DNA from: Alphaproteobacteria bacterium | GTDB lineage: Bacteria > Pseudomonadota > Alphaproteobacteria > JANSWW01 | NCBI GenBank assembly: GCA_024743275.1 | Contig: JANSWW010000014.1 | Span: 20,740-84,739 of the forward strand | DNA: 64,000 nucleotides | Direction of reading: 5' to 3' | Shown: positions 45,581-54,901 of the stretch, one piece after another | Layout: every line of letters begins with the position of its first letter | Numbering within the stretch: the first letter of the stretch is position 1 | Notes under the pieces: model-generated | Told to the model about the DNA's origin: nothing | Database searches by the model: none | The model's input: only the letters and a program-made list of their open reading frames with translations | Translations under genes and position numbers: made by a program

Positions 45581-46274
45581 GGCGTTTCTCCGACAAGTCG
45601 ACGACGTCGAGGGGCAGGGGGTCGGGGCGGACGAAGCGTTCGATCCGGTCCCGTGACAGATCCCAATGGCGCAGGGTGAGCTCGACGGCGACCTCCGCCT
45701 CATGGGCCTCCAGGGCGGCGATCATCGCGTCGTGCTGCTGAACCGCCTTGCCCACCGCGTCGGCCTCCGGGGCCGATTGCGGGCGGTAGAAGGTCTGGCT
45801 CATCCGCGTGTGGTCGATCAGCAGCCGGTCCAGGCTGGCCTTGAGATAGGGGTCCGCCGCCATCTCGCCGATCAGCTCGTGAAAGCGATGGTTCTGAAGC
45901 GCCATATCGGGCGCGCGGGCCTCCGCGACGGCCGCCCTGAACGCGCTCTGCACCTTCTTGAGGGCGGCGAGCTGCTGCCCGGTCCGGTTTTCGGCCGCCA
46001 GCCGCATGATGCTGCAATAGATCAGCGGCGCGGTCCGGAAGAAGGTCCGCATGGCGCCGAGATTCATCGACGTCACCTTGGCCCCCCGGTTGGCGGTCAT
46101 GGCGACATAGCCCTCGCCGGAAAGCCGCTGCAGCACTTCGCGCAACGGCGTGCGGGAGATGCCGTAGCGGGCGCACAGCTCCGCCTCGTCCAGGTCGGAA
46201 CCCGGTTCGACCGCCAGCGTCAGGATGCGGTTCCGCAGATCGTCGAGGCAGGCCTGTTTCGGATTCGGTTTCAT
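45570..46274 (-). CDS. GntR-family (FCD) transcriptional regulator
   Basis: A 234-residue regulator: winged-helix DNA-binding domain (ILTLAVEPGSDLDEAELCAR, YGISRTPLREVLQRLSGEGY) and an FCD effector domain with metal-type ligands in FHELIGEM and DHTRM. It is first in the operon leading to the DapA-family, aldehyde dehydrogenase, methyltransferase and FAD genes, and likely represses them until the substrate is present. ATG 46274 is preferred over GTG 46283. TGTACA and TGTATACA sites stand directly upstream. Confidence 0.9.
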   Translation of the reverse strand: MKPNPKQACLDDLRNRILTLAVEPGSDLDEAELCARYGISRTPLREVLQRLSGEGYVAMTANRGAKVTSMNLGAMRTFFRTAPLIYCSIMRLAAENRTGQQLAALKKVQSAFRAAVAEARAPDMALQNHRFHELIGEMAADPYLKASLDRLLIDHTRMSQTFYRPQSAPEADAVGKAVQQHDAMIAALEAHEAEVAVELTLRHWDLSRDRIERFVRPDPLPLDVVDLSEKRHAV

Positions 46275-46289
46275 CGCACCCACTCAAAT

Positions 46290-46310
46290 TGTACACATAC
46301 TGTATACATT
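46290..46310. promoter_or_regulatory. Probable GntR operator at the catabolic operon
   Basis: The stretch contains two palindromes close together, TGTACA (46290-46295) and TGTATACA (46301-46308). Such TNGTNNNACNA-like sites are typical of FCD-type GntR regulators, and the position 16 bases before the regulator's own start suits autoregulation. Confidence 0.5.
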
Positions 46311-46480
46311 TCATATTCAAAGTGGCGCGGTCAAGAAGCCTTTTGTTGGTTGTGCCCATGGCCTGGGAGAACGGCATGGGTGAGCCTGCCCATGGAACAC
46401 CTTCACCCGGTCGAACGCCGATGGGATCGTGAGGCTAGCAAGTGCTGGGGGTTAGGGCTTTGCCGGTTGCCCGTCCGGCG

Positions 46481-47377
46481 TCAGTGCTCCGCGCGGCGGG
46501 CGGCGCGATAGCGGGCCGGAGTCGTGCCGAGATGCTGCGACAGGAAGGTCGTCAGATGGGCCTGGGAGGAAAACCCACAATCATAGGCGATTTCCACGAT
46601 CGGCGCGTCGGTTTCCGTCAGAAGCCGGCAGGCCCGGTCCAAGCGCCTACGATCCAGGTGCTTCTTCGGCGTTTCCCCGAATTGGGCGCGAAACCGCCGC
46701 GAGAAGTGATAGGGCTTCAGGCCCAATTGCTTGGCGATGCAGTTGATCGTGAGCCCGCCGTCGATGGCGGCTTCCATCAGGTTGAGGATTTCCTCCCGGT
46801 CGGTTGCCGAGAGGGGCGCGCGGGTTCCCGCCGCCGGGGCCGTTCCGCAGATGTCCCGGACAAGCTCCGCGCAGAGCGCTTGGATCAGGGACTCCATGAT
46901 GACTTCATGTCCCTTACCGGGGGCGCGGAACTCGTCGTAGATCAGCCGGGCCAGACGATGGATCCGGTCCGTTGGGGTGCCGATGTAGCCGGCAAGCGCC
47001 GTCCCGCGGTCGACCTTGTCCGAACCCGAGCGTGCGATCGTGTCGCTCATCATCTCACGGGGGATCAGCAGTCGGAAGGCGTGAAGGTCGTCGCCTTCGG
47101 TCACCGACCGCAAATGGCTGCCCGCGGGGATGAAGCTGATCGTCCCCGCAGTGGCCGTGATCGGCGCCGACCGCAGCATGCGGTCCAGTTCGAAAGCGCG
47201 GAAACTCTGTTTGCCGGAGAGCTGGATATTGAAGCGGTGAACGTCGGTCTGTGGGGCCGTGTGATCGCCGACGGCGAGTCGGGTTTCCATGGCGCACAGG
47301 CCCTGGCGCGCCGGCCCGATATCGCGGATCAGGCCATCGGATTTCGCAGCGCACGCATGGGGGATGGGCTCATACAT
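46481..47377 (-). CDS. AraC-family transcriptional regulator
   Basis: A 298-residue regulator. The C-terminal 100 residues hold the two helix-turn-helix units (GLTINCIAKQLGLKPYHFSR and IVEIAYDCGFSSQAHLTTFL, then LGTTPARYR). The N-terminal part is cupin-like (GTISFIPAGSHLRSVTEGDD), for ligand sensing. ATG 47377 is used; the longer frame starts only at TTG. It lies upstream of the GntR-led operon on the same strand with a 206-base gap and may activate it or the divergent bdhA side. Confidence 0.88.
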   Translation of the reverse strand: MYEPIPHACAAKSDGLIRDIGPARQGLCAMETRLAVGDHTAPQTDVHRFNIQLSGKQSFRAFELDRMLRSAPITATAGTISFIPAGSHLRSVTEGDDLHAFRLLIPREMMSDTIARSGSDKVDRGTALAGYIGTPTDRIHRLARLIYDEFRAPGKGHEVIMESLIQALCAELVRDICGTAPAAGTRAPLSATDREEILNLMEAAIDGGLTINCIAKQLGLKPYHFSRRFRAQFGETPKKHLDRRRLDRACRLLTETDAPIVEIAYDCGFSSQAHLTTFLSQHLGTTPARYRAARRAEH

Positions 47378-47620
47378 TGGGGACCATTCTGGCCTGCCGA
47401 GCAATCTGAAGATAGCGTTAATTTGGGCCGGCTCAGGCCCTTTCAAGCCTTGTTTCGCAAATGATCGTTTCTAGTCGCGTAGCATTTTTGGTCGCAGGCT
47501 GCAACGAACTGGAATCCTGCAAGAACGTGAAAGACGGCGCCGGTCAGTCAGCCTACTTGGTGCGGTGCAGCACCCAATCTGCTCGTTTGTCACGCATCTT
47601 GAGGATCAAAGAAATTGTCG

Positions 47621-48406
47621 ATGCACTCACACCCGCGCTCCGCCGTCGTCACGGGCTCCAGCAGCGGTATCGGTCTTGGCATCGCGGAAGGATTCGCCGC
47701 GGCCGGCATGAACGTGATGATGAACGGCATCGAATCGCCCGAGGAGATTCGGCCGATCTGTGATCGCCTCGCCGATGAGCATGGCGTCAGGGTCGCCTAT
47801 GAGCCCGCCAATATGATGACCCCGGAGGGCGCGCGGGACCTGATCGCCTCCGCCGAAAAGGCGTTCGGGCGGGTCGATGTGTTGGTCAACAATGCCGGTA
47901 TTCAGCATGTCGCCCCGGTCGAGGAGTTTCCCGAAGCCAAATGGGACGCGATCATGGCCCTCAATCTCTCGGCCGTGTTCCACACCTCCAAGGCCGCGAT
48001 CACCGGCATGAAGACAAGGGGCTGGGGCCGGATCATCAATGTCGCCTCCGCCCACGGCCTGGTCGCATCGCCGTTCAAGTCGGCTTATGTCTCGGCCAAG
48101 CACGGCATCCTCGGGTTCACCAAGACGCTGGCGATCGAAGCCGCTGAAAACGGGGTGACTGTGAACGCGATTTGCCCCGGCTATGTCCTGACACCGCTGG
48201 TGGAAAAGCAGATCCCCGACACCGCGAAGGCCCGAGGGATCACCGAAGAACAGGTCAAACGCGACGTGCTGCTGGCGGCCCAGTGGACGAAGAAGTTCGT
48301 GACCGTGGAACAATTGGCCGGTGTCGCCCTCTTCCTCTGCTCCGAGGCCGCCGAGAACATCACCGGCATCGCCCTGCCCGTCGATGGCGGCTGGACCGCT
48401 TCTTGA
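47621..48406 (+). CDS. bdhA: 3-hydroxybutyrate dehydrogenase
   Basis: A 261-residue short-chain dehydrogenase. NAD site TGSSSGIGLGIAEGFAAAG, NNAG in VLVNNAGIQHVAPVEEFP, catalytic Ser in VASAHGLVASPFKSAYVSAK with the YxxxK pair. IQHVAPVEEFP and QWTKKFVTVEQLA are typical of D-3-hydroxybutyrate dehydrogenase, which links polyhydroxybutyrate breakdown to acetoacetate. ATG 47621 is preferred to TTG 47615. The next gene, a patatin, starts eight bases later, as in other alphaproteobacteria. Confidence 0.9.
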   Translation: MHSHPRSAVVTGSSSGIGLGIAEGFAAAGMNVMMNGIESPEEIRPICDRLADEHGVRVAYEPANMMTPEGARDLIASAEKAFGRVDVLVNNAGIQHVAPVEEFPEAKWDAIMALNLSAVFHTSKAAITGMKTRGWGRIINVASAHGLVASPFKSAYVSAKHGILGFTKTLAIEAAENGVTVNAICPGYVLTPLVEKQIPDTAKARGITEEQVKRDVLLAAQWTKKFVTVEQLAGVALFLCSEAAENITGIALPVDGGWTAS

Positions 48407-48414
48407 GCCCCGCC

Positions 48415-49515
48415 ATGACACAGACGATAAAGGGGAGTTCCCCCAAGACCGTTGCCGGCAAGCCTTCGCGCCGCAGTGCCAAGCATGAAAAGGCGATAAA
48501 CATCGCGCTCCAGGGCGGGGGGGCGCACGGCGCCTACACCTGGGGCGTTCTCGACAAGCTGTTCGAGGACGACCGGATCTGGATCGAGGCCATCAGCGGC
48601 ACGTCGGCGGGGGCGATGAACGCGGTCGTCGCCGCCATGGGGATGCGCGAGAACGGCGCCGTCGGCGCCCGTGAACGCCTGCACGAATTCTGGAGGGCCG
48701 TGAGCCAGGTCGGCATCGCGAGTCCCATCCAACGTTCGATCTGGGCCAAGATGCACGGCAACTGGTCGCTGTCGGGCTCGCCGAGCTACATCCTATTCGA
48801 CCTGATGTCGCGGCTCGCCTCGCCCTATGACCTGAACCCTTTCGACCACAATCCCCTGCGCGATCTGGTGGCGGAGTTCGTCGATTTCGACAAGGTCGCC
48901 AAATGCCAGGACATGGAGATCTTCCTGTCGGCGACCAATGTCGAGACCGGTCTGGTTCGTGTCTTCCGTCGCGAAGAGGTCCATCTCGACACGGTGATGG
49001 CGTCGGCCTGCCTGCCGTTCATGTTCAAGGCGGTGAAGATCGATGACGTGGCCTATTGGGACGGCGGATATATGGGCAATCCTCCGCTCTTCCCGTTCAT
49101 TGGCGCCAGTCCTTCCGACGACATCGTCATCGTCCAGATCAATCCGGTCCGGCGGGAGAAGATCCCGACCACGGCCGCCGAAATCCAGAACCGGGTCAAC
49201 GAAATCACCTTCAACAGCGCGCTTCTCCACGAATTGCGCACCATCGATTTCGTTACCCGCCTGCTCGACGCCGGAAAGCTGGAGCCGGACGAATATCGGC
49301 GCATGAATGTGCACATTGTTAACGCCCGCAAGCAGATGCGGGAGCTCGATGCCTCGTCGAAGCTGAACGCGGAGTGGCATTTCCTCCAGCATCTCTTCGA
49401 GATCGGACGCGGGTCGGCTCAGCGCTGGCTCGACGAGAATTACGACTCGCTCGGCAAGGAATCGTCTGTCGACATCCGGGAAATGTTCACCGGTGTCGCC
49501 GGCCTCCACCCCTAA
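48415..49515 (+). CDS. Patatin-like phospholipase family protein
   Basis: A 366-residue serine hydrolase. Oxyanion hole INIALQGGGAHGAYTWGVLD, nucleophile elbow ISGTSAGAMNAVVAA (GxSxG) and catalytic aspartate in VAYWDGGYMGNPPLFP. Such proteins beside bdhA are thought to act on membrane lipids or on polyhydroxybutyrate granules; the role here is inferred from context. The open frame extends upstream through bdhA, but ATG 48415 gives the normal N-terminus. Confidence 0.88.
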   Translation: MTQTIKGSSPKTVAGKPSRRSAKHEKAINIALQGGGAHGAYTWGVLDKLFEDDRIWIEAISGTSAGAMNAVVAAMGMRENGAVGARERLHEFWRAVSQVGIASPIQRSIWAKMHGNWSLSGSPSYILFDLMSRLASPYDLNPFDHNPLRDLVAEFVDFDKVAKCQDMEIFLSATNVETGLVRVFRREEVHLDTVMASACLPFMFKAVKIDDVAYWDGGYMGNPPLFPFIGASPSDDIVIVQINPVRREKIPTTAAEIQNRVNEITFNSALLHELRTIDFVTRLLDAGKLEPDEYRRMNVHIVNARKQMRELDASSKLNAEWHFLQHLFEIGRGSAQRWLDENYDSLGKESSVDIREMFTGVAGLHP

Positions 49516-49553
49516 ATCCCCGACATGTCAAAACACAATAAGGAGTTATTGGT

Positions 49554-49979
49554 ATGAAACAGGTAATGATGGCGTGTTTGATCCTTGTTCTGGGATTTGT
49601 CCTGGCCGTCAGTATCGTCTTGCCGTCCGAGGCGGAGGAGTTCTCCGGCCCGACCAAAGGCAAGGGGCTGCGCAACTTCAGCGTCGGTGAGATCGAGCTC
49701 GCGAAGGAGATCGACACGCTCGCGAACCGCCACATGCGGGTCCGGTATTGGGAAGTCGCCCCCGGCGGTGTCGTTCCCGTTCACAGTCACAAGAACCGTC
49801 CGGCCTTCATCTATGTGGCGAATGGCGAGATCTACGAGCACCGCTCCGATAAGGCGGAGCCGAACGTCTACAAGACGGGCGACATCTCCCGCGAAGCCGA
49901 TGGCGTGAAGCATTGGTGGGAAAACAAGTCGAAGAAGACCGTCGTTCTGATCGCCTTCGACGTCTACGAGAAGAAGTAA
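49554..49979 (+). CDS. Exported cupin-domain protein
   Basis: A 141-residue protein with a signal or anchor sequence (MACLILVLGFVLAVSIV) and a cupin_2 barrel: VPVHSHKNRPAFIYVANGEI with the usual metal-binding histidines, and DISREADGVKHWWENKS with the later histidine. Reaction unknown; it may bind a metal ion in the periplasm. AAGGAGTTATTGGT is the ribosome site. The MFS gene follows seven bases later, suggesting co-expression. Confidence 0.8.
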   Translation: MKQVMMACLILVLGFVLAVSIVLPSEAEEFSGPTKGKGLRNFSVGEIELAKEIDTLANRHMRVRYWEVAPGGVVPVHSHKNRPAFIYVANGEIYEHRSDKAEPNVYKTGDISREADGVKHWWENKSKKTVVLIAFDVYEKK

Positions 49980-49986
49980 ACCGTTC

Positions 49987-51186
49987 GTGTGGTATGTCGT
50001 CGAAGGGGCCTTGCGCGGTGAGCGGCCGCGCGATGTGGTGCGCCGAACGACGATCGTCGCGGTCATCAGCCTGTTGACCTTGATCGATCTGTTCGGCAGT
50101 CAGGCCCTGTTGCCGCAACTGGTCGTTCAGTACCAGGTCGATCCCGGTACGATGGGGCTTGCGGTCAACGCATCGACCTTCGGCATGGCGATCTCCGGCC
50201 TTGTGGTCGGCTGGTATGCGGACCGGATCGACCGGAAGCGTGGGATTTGGATCAGCCTGATGGCGCTGTCGATCCCGACCTTCTGTCTGGGCCTCGTCGA
50301 CGACGTCAACCACTTCATGGCGCTCAGGGTGTTGCAGGGCATCTTCATGGCGGCGGCCTTCACGCTCACCCTGACCTATCTCTCCGAACAGTGCGACTAC
50401 ACGGCGGCCGGCGGGGCGATGGCCGCCTATATCACCGGCAATGTCGCGTCCAACCTGTTGGGCCGCCTGATGGCCGTCTCCGCCTCCGATATCTTTGGCC
50501 TCGATGGGTCGTTTTTCTTCTTCGCCGTCCTCAATCTCTGCGGTGCTTTGATCGCGATCATGTTGATCGGGCCGCGGGACAGCGAGAAGCCGGTCCGGTC
50601 CGGCTCCCCGGTCGACGCGTGGCGGAAGCATATCGGTCGTCCTTCCCTCAGTGCCGCGTTCGGAATCGGGTTCACGATCCTGTTCGTTTTTGTCGGCGTG
50701 TTCACCTATGTGAACTTCCATCTCGTCGAGGCGCTCGGGGTTCCGGAATCCAGCCTTGGCCTCGTCTATCTGGTCTTTCTGCCGGCCCTGTTCACGACGC
50801 CGCTCGCCGCCCGCGCCGTCGCCCGGTTCGGGCCACGTCCCGTACTCTGGAGCTCGATCGGTTCCGCCATGGTCGGCGTCGGCCTCACCTTGGCCGACAA
50901 TCTGGCCGCCGTTCTTCTCGGCCTCGCCATCATCGGGGCGGGAACCTTCTTCGCCCAGGCGGTGGCCACCGGTTTCGTCAGCCGGACGGCGGACGGGGAC
51001 AAGGCGGCGGCCAATGGGCTCTATCTGACAAGCTATTACCTCGGCGGGCTGGTCGGGGCGTTCGCGCTCGGGCATGCGGTTTCGGCCGGCGGTTGGCCGA
51101 TGGTCGCCCTGATCGTCTTCGGCATGCTCGCTGCGGCGTGCATTCTGGGGGTGGCTCTGAAAGCGGAGGCGTCGGCAGAGCGCTGA
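49987..51186 (+). CDS. MFS transporter
   Basis: A 399-residue major facilitator with 12 predicted helices. The motif A loop reads GWYADRIDRKRGIWI and the second half begins near residue 210 after a cytoplasmic loop (GPRDSEKPVRSGSPVDAWRK). It resembles YnfM/Bcr-type exporters of drugs or small metabolites. GTG 49987 is the first usable start just after the cupin gene. Substrate not apparent. Confidence 0.83.
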   Translation: MWYVVEGALRGERPRDVVRRTTIVAVISLLTLIDLFGSQALLPQLVVQYQVDPGTMGLAVNASTFGMAISGLVVGWYADRIDRKRGIWISLMALSIPTFCLGLVDDVNHFMALRVLQGIFMAAAFTLTLTYLSEQCDYTAAGGAMAAYITGNVASNLLGRLMAVSASDIFGLDGSFFFFAVLNLCGALIAIMLIGPRDSEKPVRSGSPVDAWRKHIGRPSLSAAFGIGFTILFVFVGVFTYVNFHLVEALGVPESSLGLVYLVFLPALFTTPLAARAVARFGPRPVLWSSIGSAMVGVGLTLADNLAAVLLGLAIIGAGTFFAQAVATGFVSRTADGDKAAANGLYLTSYYLGGLVGAFALGHAVSAGGWPMVALIVFGMLAAACILGVALKAEASAER

Positions 51187-51307
51187 CCCTCCCCTGCGCG
51201 GTTATGGTTCTTGCCCGCCAGCGCCAGGCCCCGCACCATGTCATCTCGCCATGAAAGATCTCCATGGGTTGTTCTTCCCATGGGTGGGCTGCGAAGGGAG
51301 GACGGGC

Positions 51308-52120
51308 ATGAGGAAGTCGATCACCGCTTGGACGGGCATCCTGGCGCTCACCGCCTGGTTCTTTTTGCAGGGACCCATGCCCGCTCTCGCCCAGTCGGAT
51401 GCCGCGGAGGCCCCGGAATACGCCCTGCCGGTGGATGTCGAGCTGGTGATCGCCGCCGACGGGTCCGGATCGATCTCGGACATGGAACTCGCGGTCCAGC
51501 GCGAGGGCTATGCCGCGGCGATCACCGACCCCCGGGTGCTTTCGGTCATCCAGAGCGGCAGTATCGGGCGGCTCGCCGTCGCCTATATCGAATGGGGCGG
51601 GGCGGACAGCCAGGAGGTGATCGCCGACTGGCATCTGATCGAGGACGCGGCCTCGGCGGCGGCTTTCGCCGAGGTGATCCGCGAGACGCCGCGCAAGGCC
51701 TATGGCTGGAACTCGATCTCCAACGCGATCTGGAAAGCGGCCGAGATGCTGGAGGGAAACGCCTATGAGGGCACCAGCCGGGTGATCGACGTTTCCGGCG
51801 ATGCCGGGCAACGGGGTGGCCGGCCGCTACCGTTGGTCCGGGAATTCGTGCTCAGCCTGGGCATCACGATCAACGGCCTCGCGCTGGATCACCGGGGCGG
51901 CGGGCTGAGCGGCCCCGGCGGCATGCCCCTGGCGCTCCATTATCAGCGGGACATCATCGGCGGACCGGGGTCCTTCGTCATGACGGTCAAGGAACCCGAG
52001 GGCTTTCACGAGGCGATCCTCGAGAAACTGATCCTCGAAATCGCCGGGCGGACGCCGGATCCGGAAAGAGATCTCGGGCATACCCGCTGGGCCTTTTTGT
52101 TTGACGGAGCCGCCCGATAG
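51308..52120 (+). CDS. DUF1194 (von Willebrand A-like) secreted protein
   Basis: A 270-residue protein with a signal peptide (MRKSITAWTGILALTAWFFL, cleavage near ALAQ). The mature part is a vWA-like fold: VDVELVIAADGSGSISDMEL carries the DxSxS metal-site form, and SRVIDVSGDAGQRGGRP continues the pattern. DUF1194 proteins are common in alphaproteobacteria and of unknown function. ATG 51308 is preferred to an upstream in-frame ATG because it begins the signal. Confidence 0.88.
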   Translation: MRKSITAWTGILALTAWFFLQGPMPALAQSDAAEAPEYALPVDVELVIAADGSGSISDMELAVQREGYAAAITDPRVLSVIQSGSIGRLAVAYIEWGGADSQEVIADWHLIEDAASAAAFAEVIRETPRKAYGWNSISNAIWKAAEMLEGNAYEGTSRVIDVSGDAGQRGGRPLPLVREFVLSLGITINGLALDHRGGGLSGPGGMPLALHYQRDIIGGPGSFVMTVKEPEGFHEAILEKLILEIAGRTPDPERDLGHTRWAFLFDGAAR

Positions 52121-52150
52121 GCCGTCCGACGGGCAAATCTCGGCTTCCCT

Positions 52151-53335
52151 TCAGAGACCTTGGGGCAGCCGGAGTTTGTCCAACGTCACCGGGTGATCGA
52201 AGTCCCGCTTCGCGACCATATGGGCCGCGATCCAGCCCCAATCGTCGGAGGATTTCGCGCCTTTGCCGTTGCCCCCGACCGCAAGGGCGATCCGGTCGCC
52301 GTCGACGAAATCGATATAGGGATAGCCGGTCGCGGTCCAGGTCACCGCACAGCTGTCCGTGTGCCAGTCCCGCGCTTCGGCAAGGACCGGGATCAGGTCT
52401 TCCAGGAACGCCTTGAACCGGACCTTGTCCCGCTGCGACCCCTCGCTCTTGAACCAGTCCTTAAGCGCCTCGGCGGTGTCCGGCTCGGGATCGTCCGTCG
52501 TCCCGATGCCGATCTTGAGATAGCGATGGCCGTCGGGATAGGCGATCGGCGGCAGGATATAGGCCCCGGTCCCGGCATGGCCGACCGTCGGCATGCCGAC
52601 GAGCGCCGCGCCCACTTCATCGTCGATCCGCACCAGCGTCACGGTGCGGCCGAAGACCCGCAGAGCGAGGCGACGGGGCGAGAGGCCGCACAGTTCCGTG
52701 AAGGCCCCGGCGGCGACCAGCACACGGTCGGCCTTGAGAAGGCTACCGTCAGCCGTTTCGACCGTGACCCCGGTCCTGGTGCCGTCGATCCGCCGGACTT
52801 CCGCATCGATGAGTTCGGCGCCGTGTCGCCGCGCGGCCTCCGCCTGGGCCCGGACGAGGCCGCGGGGGCTGACATGGCCGGCCGTCCCGGTCTCGCTGAG
52901 GCCCCTGGTGTCGTCGGGCACCGAGAAAAACGGATAGCGGGCGCGGATCTCCGCTGTGTCGAGAGTAGAAATGGCGGCGCCGAGACGCTGCCCGTTCTCC
53001 TGGGAACGGGTGAGAGAGGGCGCTTCCACCGCGCCATATCCGAGATAGCCGGACGGGGTGAAGAAGCTTTGACCACTCTCCGCCGCGATCTCCGGATAGC
53101 GGTCGATCGACCGTTTCGCGGTCTCCGCCCAGACCGGGTCCGGGTCGACGATCCGGACCATCCGCCCCTCGTCGTAATGGCTGGCGAACACGCCTGGGTG
53201 GGCGGCGCGGTCCATCGGTTCGGTCGGGCCGACCAGGGCGACGCCGTCCTGCATTTTGGCGAGATGGCGGGCCGCCGCGCTGCCGATAAGCCCCCGGCCG
53301 ACGATGACGGTCTTGAAGATGCGGTTCGGTTCCAT
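52151..53335 (-). CDS. FAD-dependent oxidoreductase (DAO/MSOX family)
   Basis: A 394-residue flavoenzyme related to sarcosine and N-methyl amino-acid oxidases. FAD motif VIVGRGLIGSAAARHLAKM near residues 10-28 (with Arg replacing Ala in GxGxxG), SHYDEGRMVRI for the flavin region, RVLVAAGAFTELCGL and the C-terminal AVTWTATGYPYIDFVDGDRI and VGGNGKGAKSS. It is the last gene of a unit with a GNAT, a GntR regulator and a HAD protein. Substrate unknown, probably a secondary or methylated amine. Confidence 0.85.
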   Translation of the reverse strand: MEPNRIFKTVIVGRGLIGSAAARHLAKMQDGVALVGPTEPMDRAAHPGVFASHYDEGRMVRIVDPDPVWAETAKRSIDRYPEIAAESGQSFFTPSGYLGYGAVEAPSLTRSQENGQRLGAAISTLDTAEIRARYPFFSVPDDTRGLSETGTAGHVSPRGLVRAQAEAARRHGAELIDAEVRRIDGTRTGVTVETADGSLLKADRVLVAAGAFTELCGLSPRRLALRVFGRTVTLVRIDDEVGAALVGMPTVGHAGTGAYILPPIAYPDGHRYLKIGIGTTDDPEPDTAEALKDWFKSEGSQRDKVRFKAFLEDLIPVLAEARDWHTDSCAVTWTATGYPYIDFVDGDRIALAVGGNGKGAKSSDDWGWIAAHMVAKRDFDHPVTLDKLRLPQGL

Positions 53336-53340
53336 GGCGG

Positions 53341-54198
53341 CTATCCCAAGGCGTGGCCGGCGAGGCCGTGGACGCGGGGCGACTCCCGGTGCGAAACTGG
53401 CGGTAAATCCGGGGGCGGGCGCCAGGGTCCCAAGACCATGACCGGCGACCGGTCGACGGGCGCGAGGCCCCGGCTTTGCAAATGGCGTCCCAAGGCCTCT
53501 GACCGGGCCGGTCGGTCGACCCGGACGAAGCCGGGGGCGGCGAGATGGTCGATCAGCGAAACAGCATCCGCTTCCCGCGCCGCGGCGATCGGGCCGATGA
53601 CCTGGCCCCGGCCGAACGGTCGGGCCAGGGCGAAGCCGGTGATGCCCGCCGGGCCGGTCGCCACCGCCGCCTTGCCGGCATGGAGGAGGGCCTCGATGAG
53701 CGCGCGCCGGTCCAAGCCGCTGGCGGTCTTGTCCATCGCCAGGACGGCATCCAGGTCTTCGGGGCGATAGGGGCGGAGGCGCGGGTTGGAAACGGCTGTC
53801 CCGGTGAGCACGCCTTGCTGCTGAACGACGGCGTCGATGGTTTCGAACCCCAGCGACTTGTAGAGCGGCGCGCCCGCCGTCGTCGCCAACAGCACGACGG
53901 TCCCGGGCTTGGCCTCGCCCAGCAGGGTCGTGACCAGCCGCCGGCCAAGCCCCTTGCCTTGCGCCGACGGGGCGATCATCACCATGCCGAGGCGTGCGAC
54001 GTCCGGTTCGAACCGCCACAGCATGGCGACACCGTGCAGGCCGCAATCGGCGCCGCGCAGCACCGTTCCCTCGCCAAGCGACATCAGCAGATCGACATCG
54101 TCGCGCCGATGGGGCCAGGAGACCTCTCGCGCAAGGGCGGCGATGGCATCGGTATCGGCCGGCGTCATTCGGTCGAGGGTCAACGCGGTCTCTCTCAC
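53341..54198 (-). CDS. Double-domain GNAT acetyltransferase
   Basis: A 285-residue protein with two GNAT-like halves. The first has MVMIAPSAQGKGLGRRLVTT (acetyl-CoA loop) and LLATTAGAPLYKSLGFETID; the second (RLRPYRPEDLDAVLAMDKTA onward) is degenerate and ends in a proline-rich tail. The GTG at 54198 overlaps the GntR stop (GTGA); ATG 54168 is an alternative. Acceptor unknown. Confidence 0.83.
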   Translation of the reverse strand: MRETALTLDRMTPADTDAIAALAREVSWPHRRDDVDLLMSLGEGTVLRGADCGLHGVAMLWRFEPDVARLGMVMIAPSAQGKGLGRRLVTTLLGEAKPGTVVLLATTAGAPLYKSLGFETIDAVVQQQGVLTGTAVSNPRLRPYRPEDLDAVLAMDKTASGLDRRALIEALLHAGKAAVATGPAGITGFALARPFGRGQVIGPIAAAREADAVSLIDHLAAPGFVRVDRPARSEALGRHLQSRGLAPVDRSPVMVLGPWRPPPDLPPVSHRESPRVHGLAGHALG

Positions 54199-54899
54199 TG
54201 GGCAGAGCCCTCCGTCGCGCCGTTCATCGCCCTTTCCCTTTCGTTGAGCCGGTCGAGATTGCGTTTCGGGTCGCCGAAATGGGCGTCGAGTTCCGCGCCG
54301 ACCGCGTCCGGGTCGCCGGTGGCGAGTACGGCCGCGAGCCGGTGATGTTCCTCCGCGAGATCGGCCGGTGACCGGTATCCACCCATCAGATAATGAAGGC
54401 AGAAGCGGGTCTCCGACTGGACCGTGGCATAGCTTCGGGAAAGCCGTTCGCTCTCCGCGCCGTCGACCAGGGTGCGGTGGTAGTCGAAATCGAGCTCGCT
54501 TGCGCCGCGATGATCCCCCTGGCTCAGGGCCAGGTCCATGGCGTCGGCCAGATCCCGGAGGGTGGCCGCGACGGTTCCGTGCCGGTCGGTCCCGCAGACC
54601 TGTCGGGCGGCGGCCTTTTCCAATACGGCGCGGACGAAATAGAGATCGAGAATGTCGGCCTCGGTGATCTCCGGGACAAAGACACCGCGGTGCGGCGCGC
54701 TGCGCAGCAGCCCCTCCTGCACCAGCCTTTGCATGGCTTCCCGCAGGGGGCCTCGGCTCACATCGAAGGCGCGGGCGAGTTCCACCTCATGAAGCTGGCT
54801 GCCGGGGGCGTGCCGACCCGACAGGATATCGGCCTTCAGACGCTCGGCGATTTGGACGGATAGCGTGGCCCGGCGGATCGGCGTTCCGGGGGACGGCAT
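54195..54899 (-). CDS. GntR-family (FCD) transcriptional regulator
   Basis: A 234-residue FadR-type regulator: VQIAERLKADILSGRHAPGS, ELARAFDVSRGPLREAMQRL and LVQEGLLRSAPHRGVFVPEI form the winged helix, followed by an FCD domain (ELDFDYHRTLVDGA, EEHHRLAAVLATGDPD). It sits between the HAD gene (two bases upstream) and the GNAT gene. The palindrome at 55633-55648 ahead of the HAD gene is the likely operator of the whole unit. Confidence 0.9.
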   Translation of the reverse strand: MPSPGTPIRRATLSVQIAERLKADILSGRHAPGSQLHEVELARAFDVSRGPLREAMQRLVQEGLLRSAPHRGVFVPEITEADILDLYFVRAVLEKAAARQVCGTDRHGTVAATLRDLADAMDLALSQGDHRGASELDFDYHRTLVDGAESERLSRSYATVQSETRFCLHYLMGGYRSPADLAEEHHRLAAVLATGDPDAVGAELDAHFGDPKRNLDRLNERERAMNGATEGSAQ

Positions 54900-54901
54900 G
54901 G

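Noticed and set aside
43241..45679. 812-codon plus-strand ORF across the aldehyde dehydrogenase and DapA-family genes
   Set aside because: It spans two well-defined genes on the other strand and shows no protein family features; an effect of high GC content.
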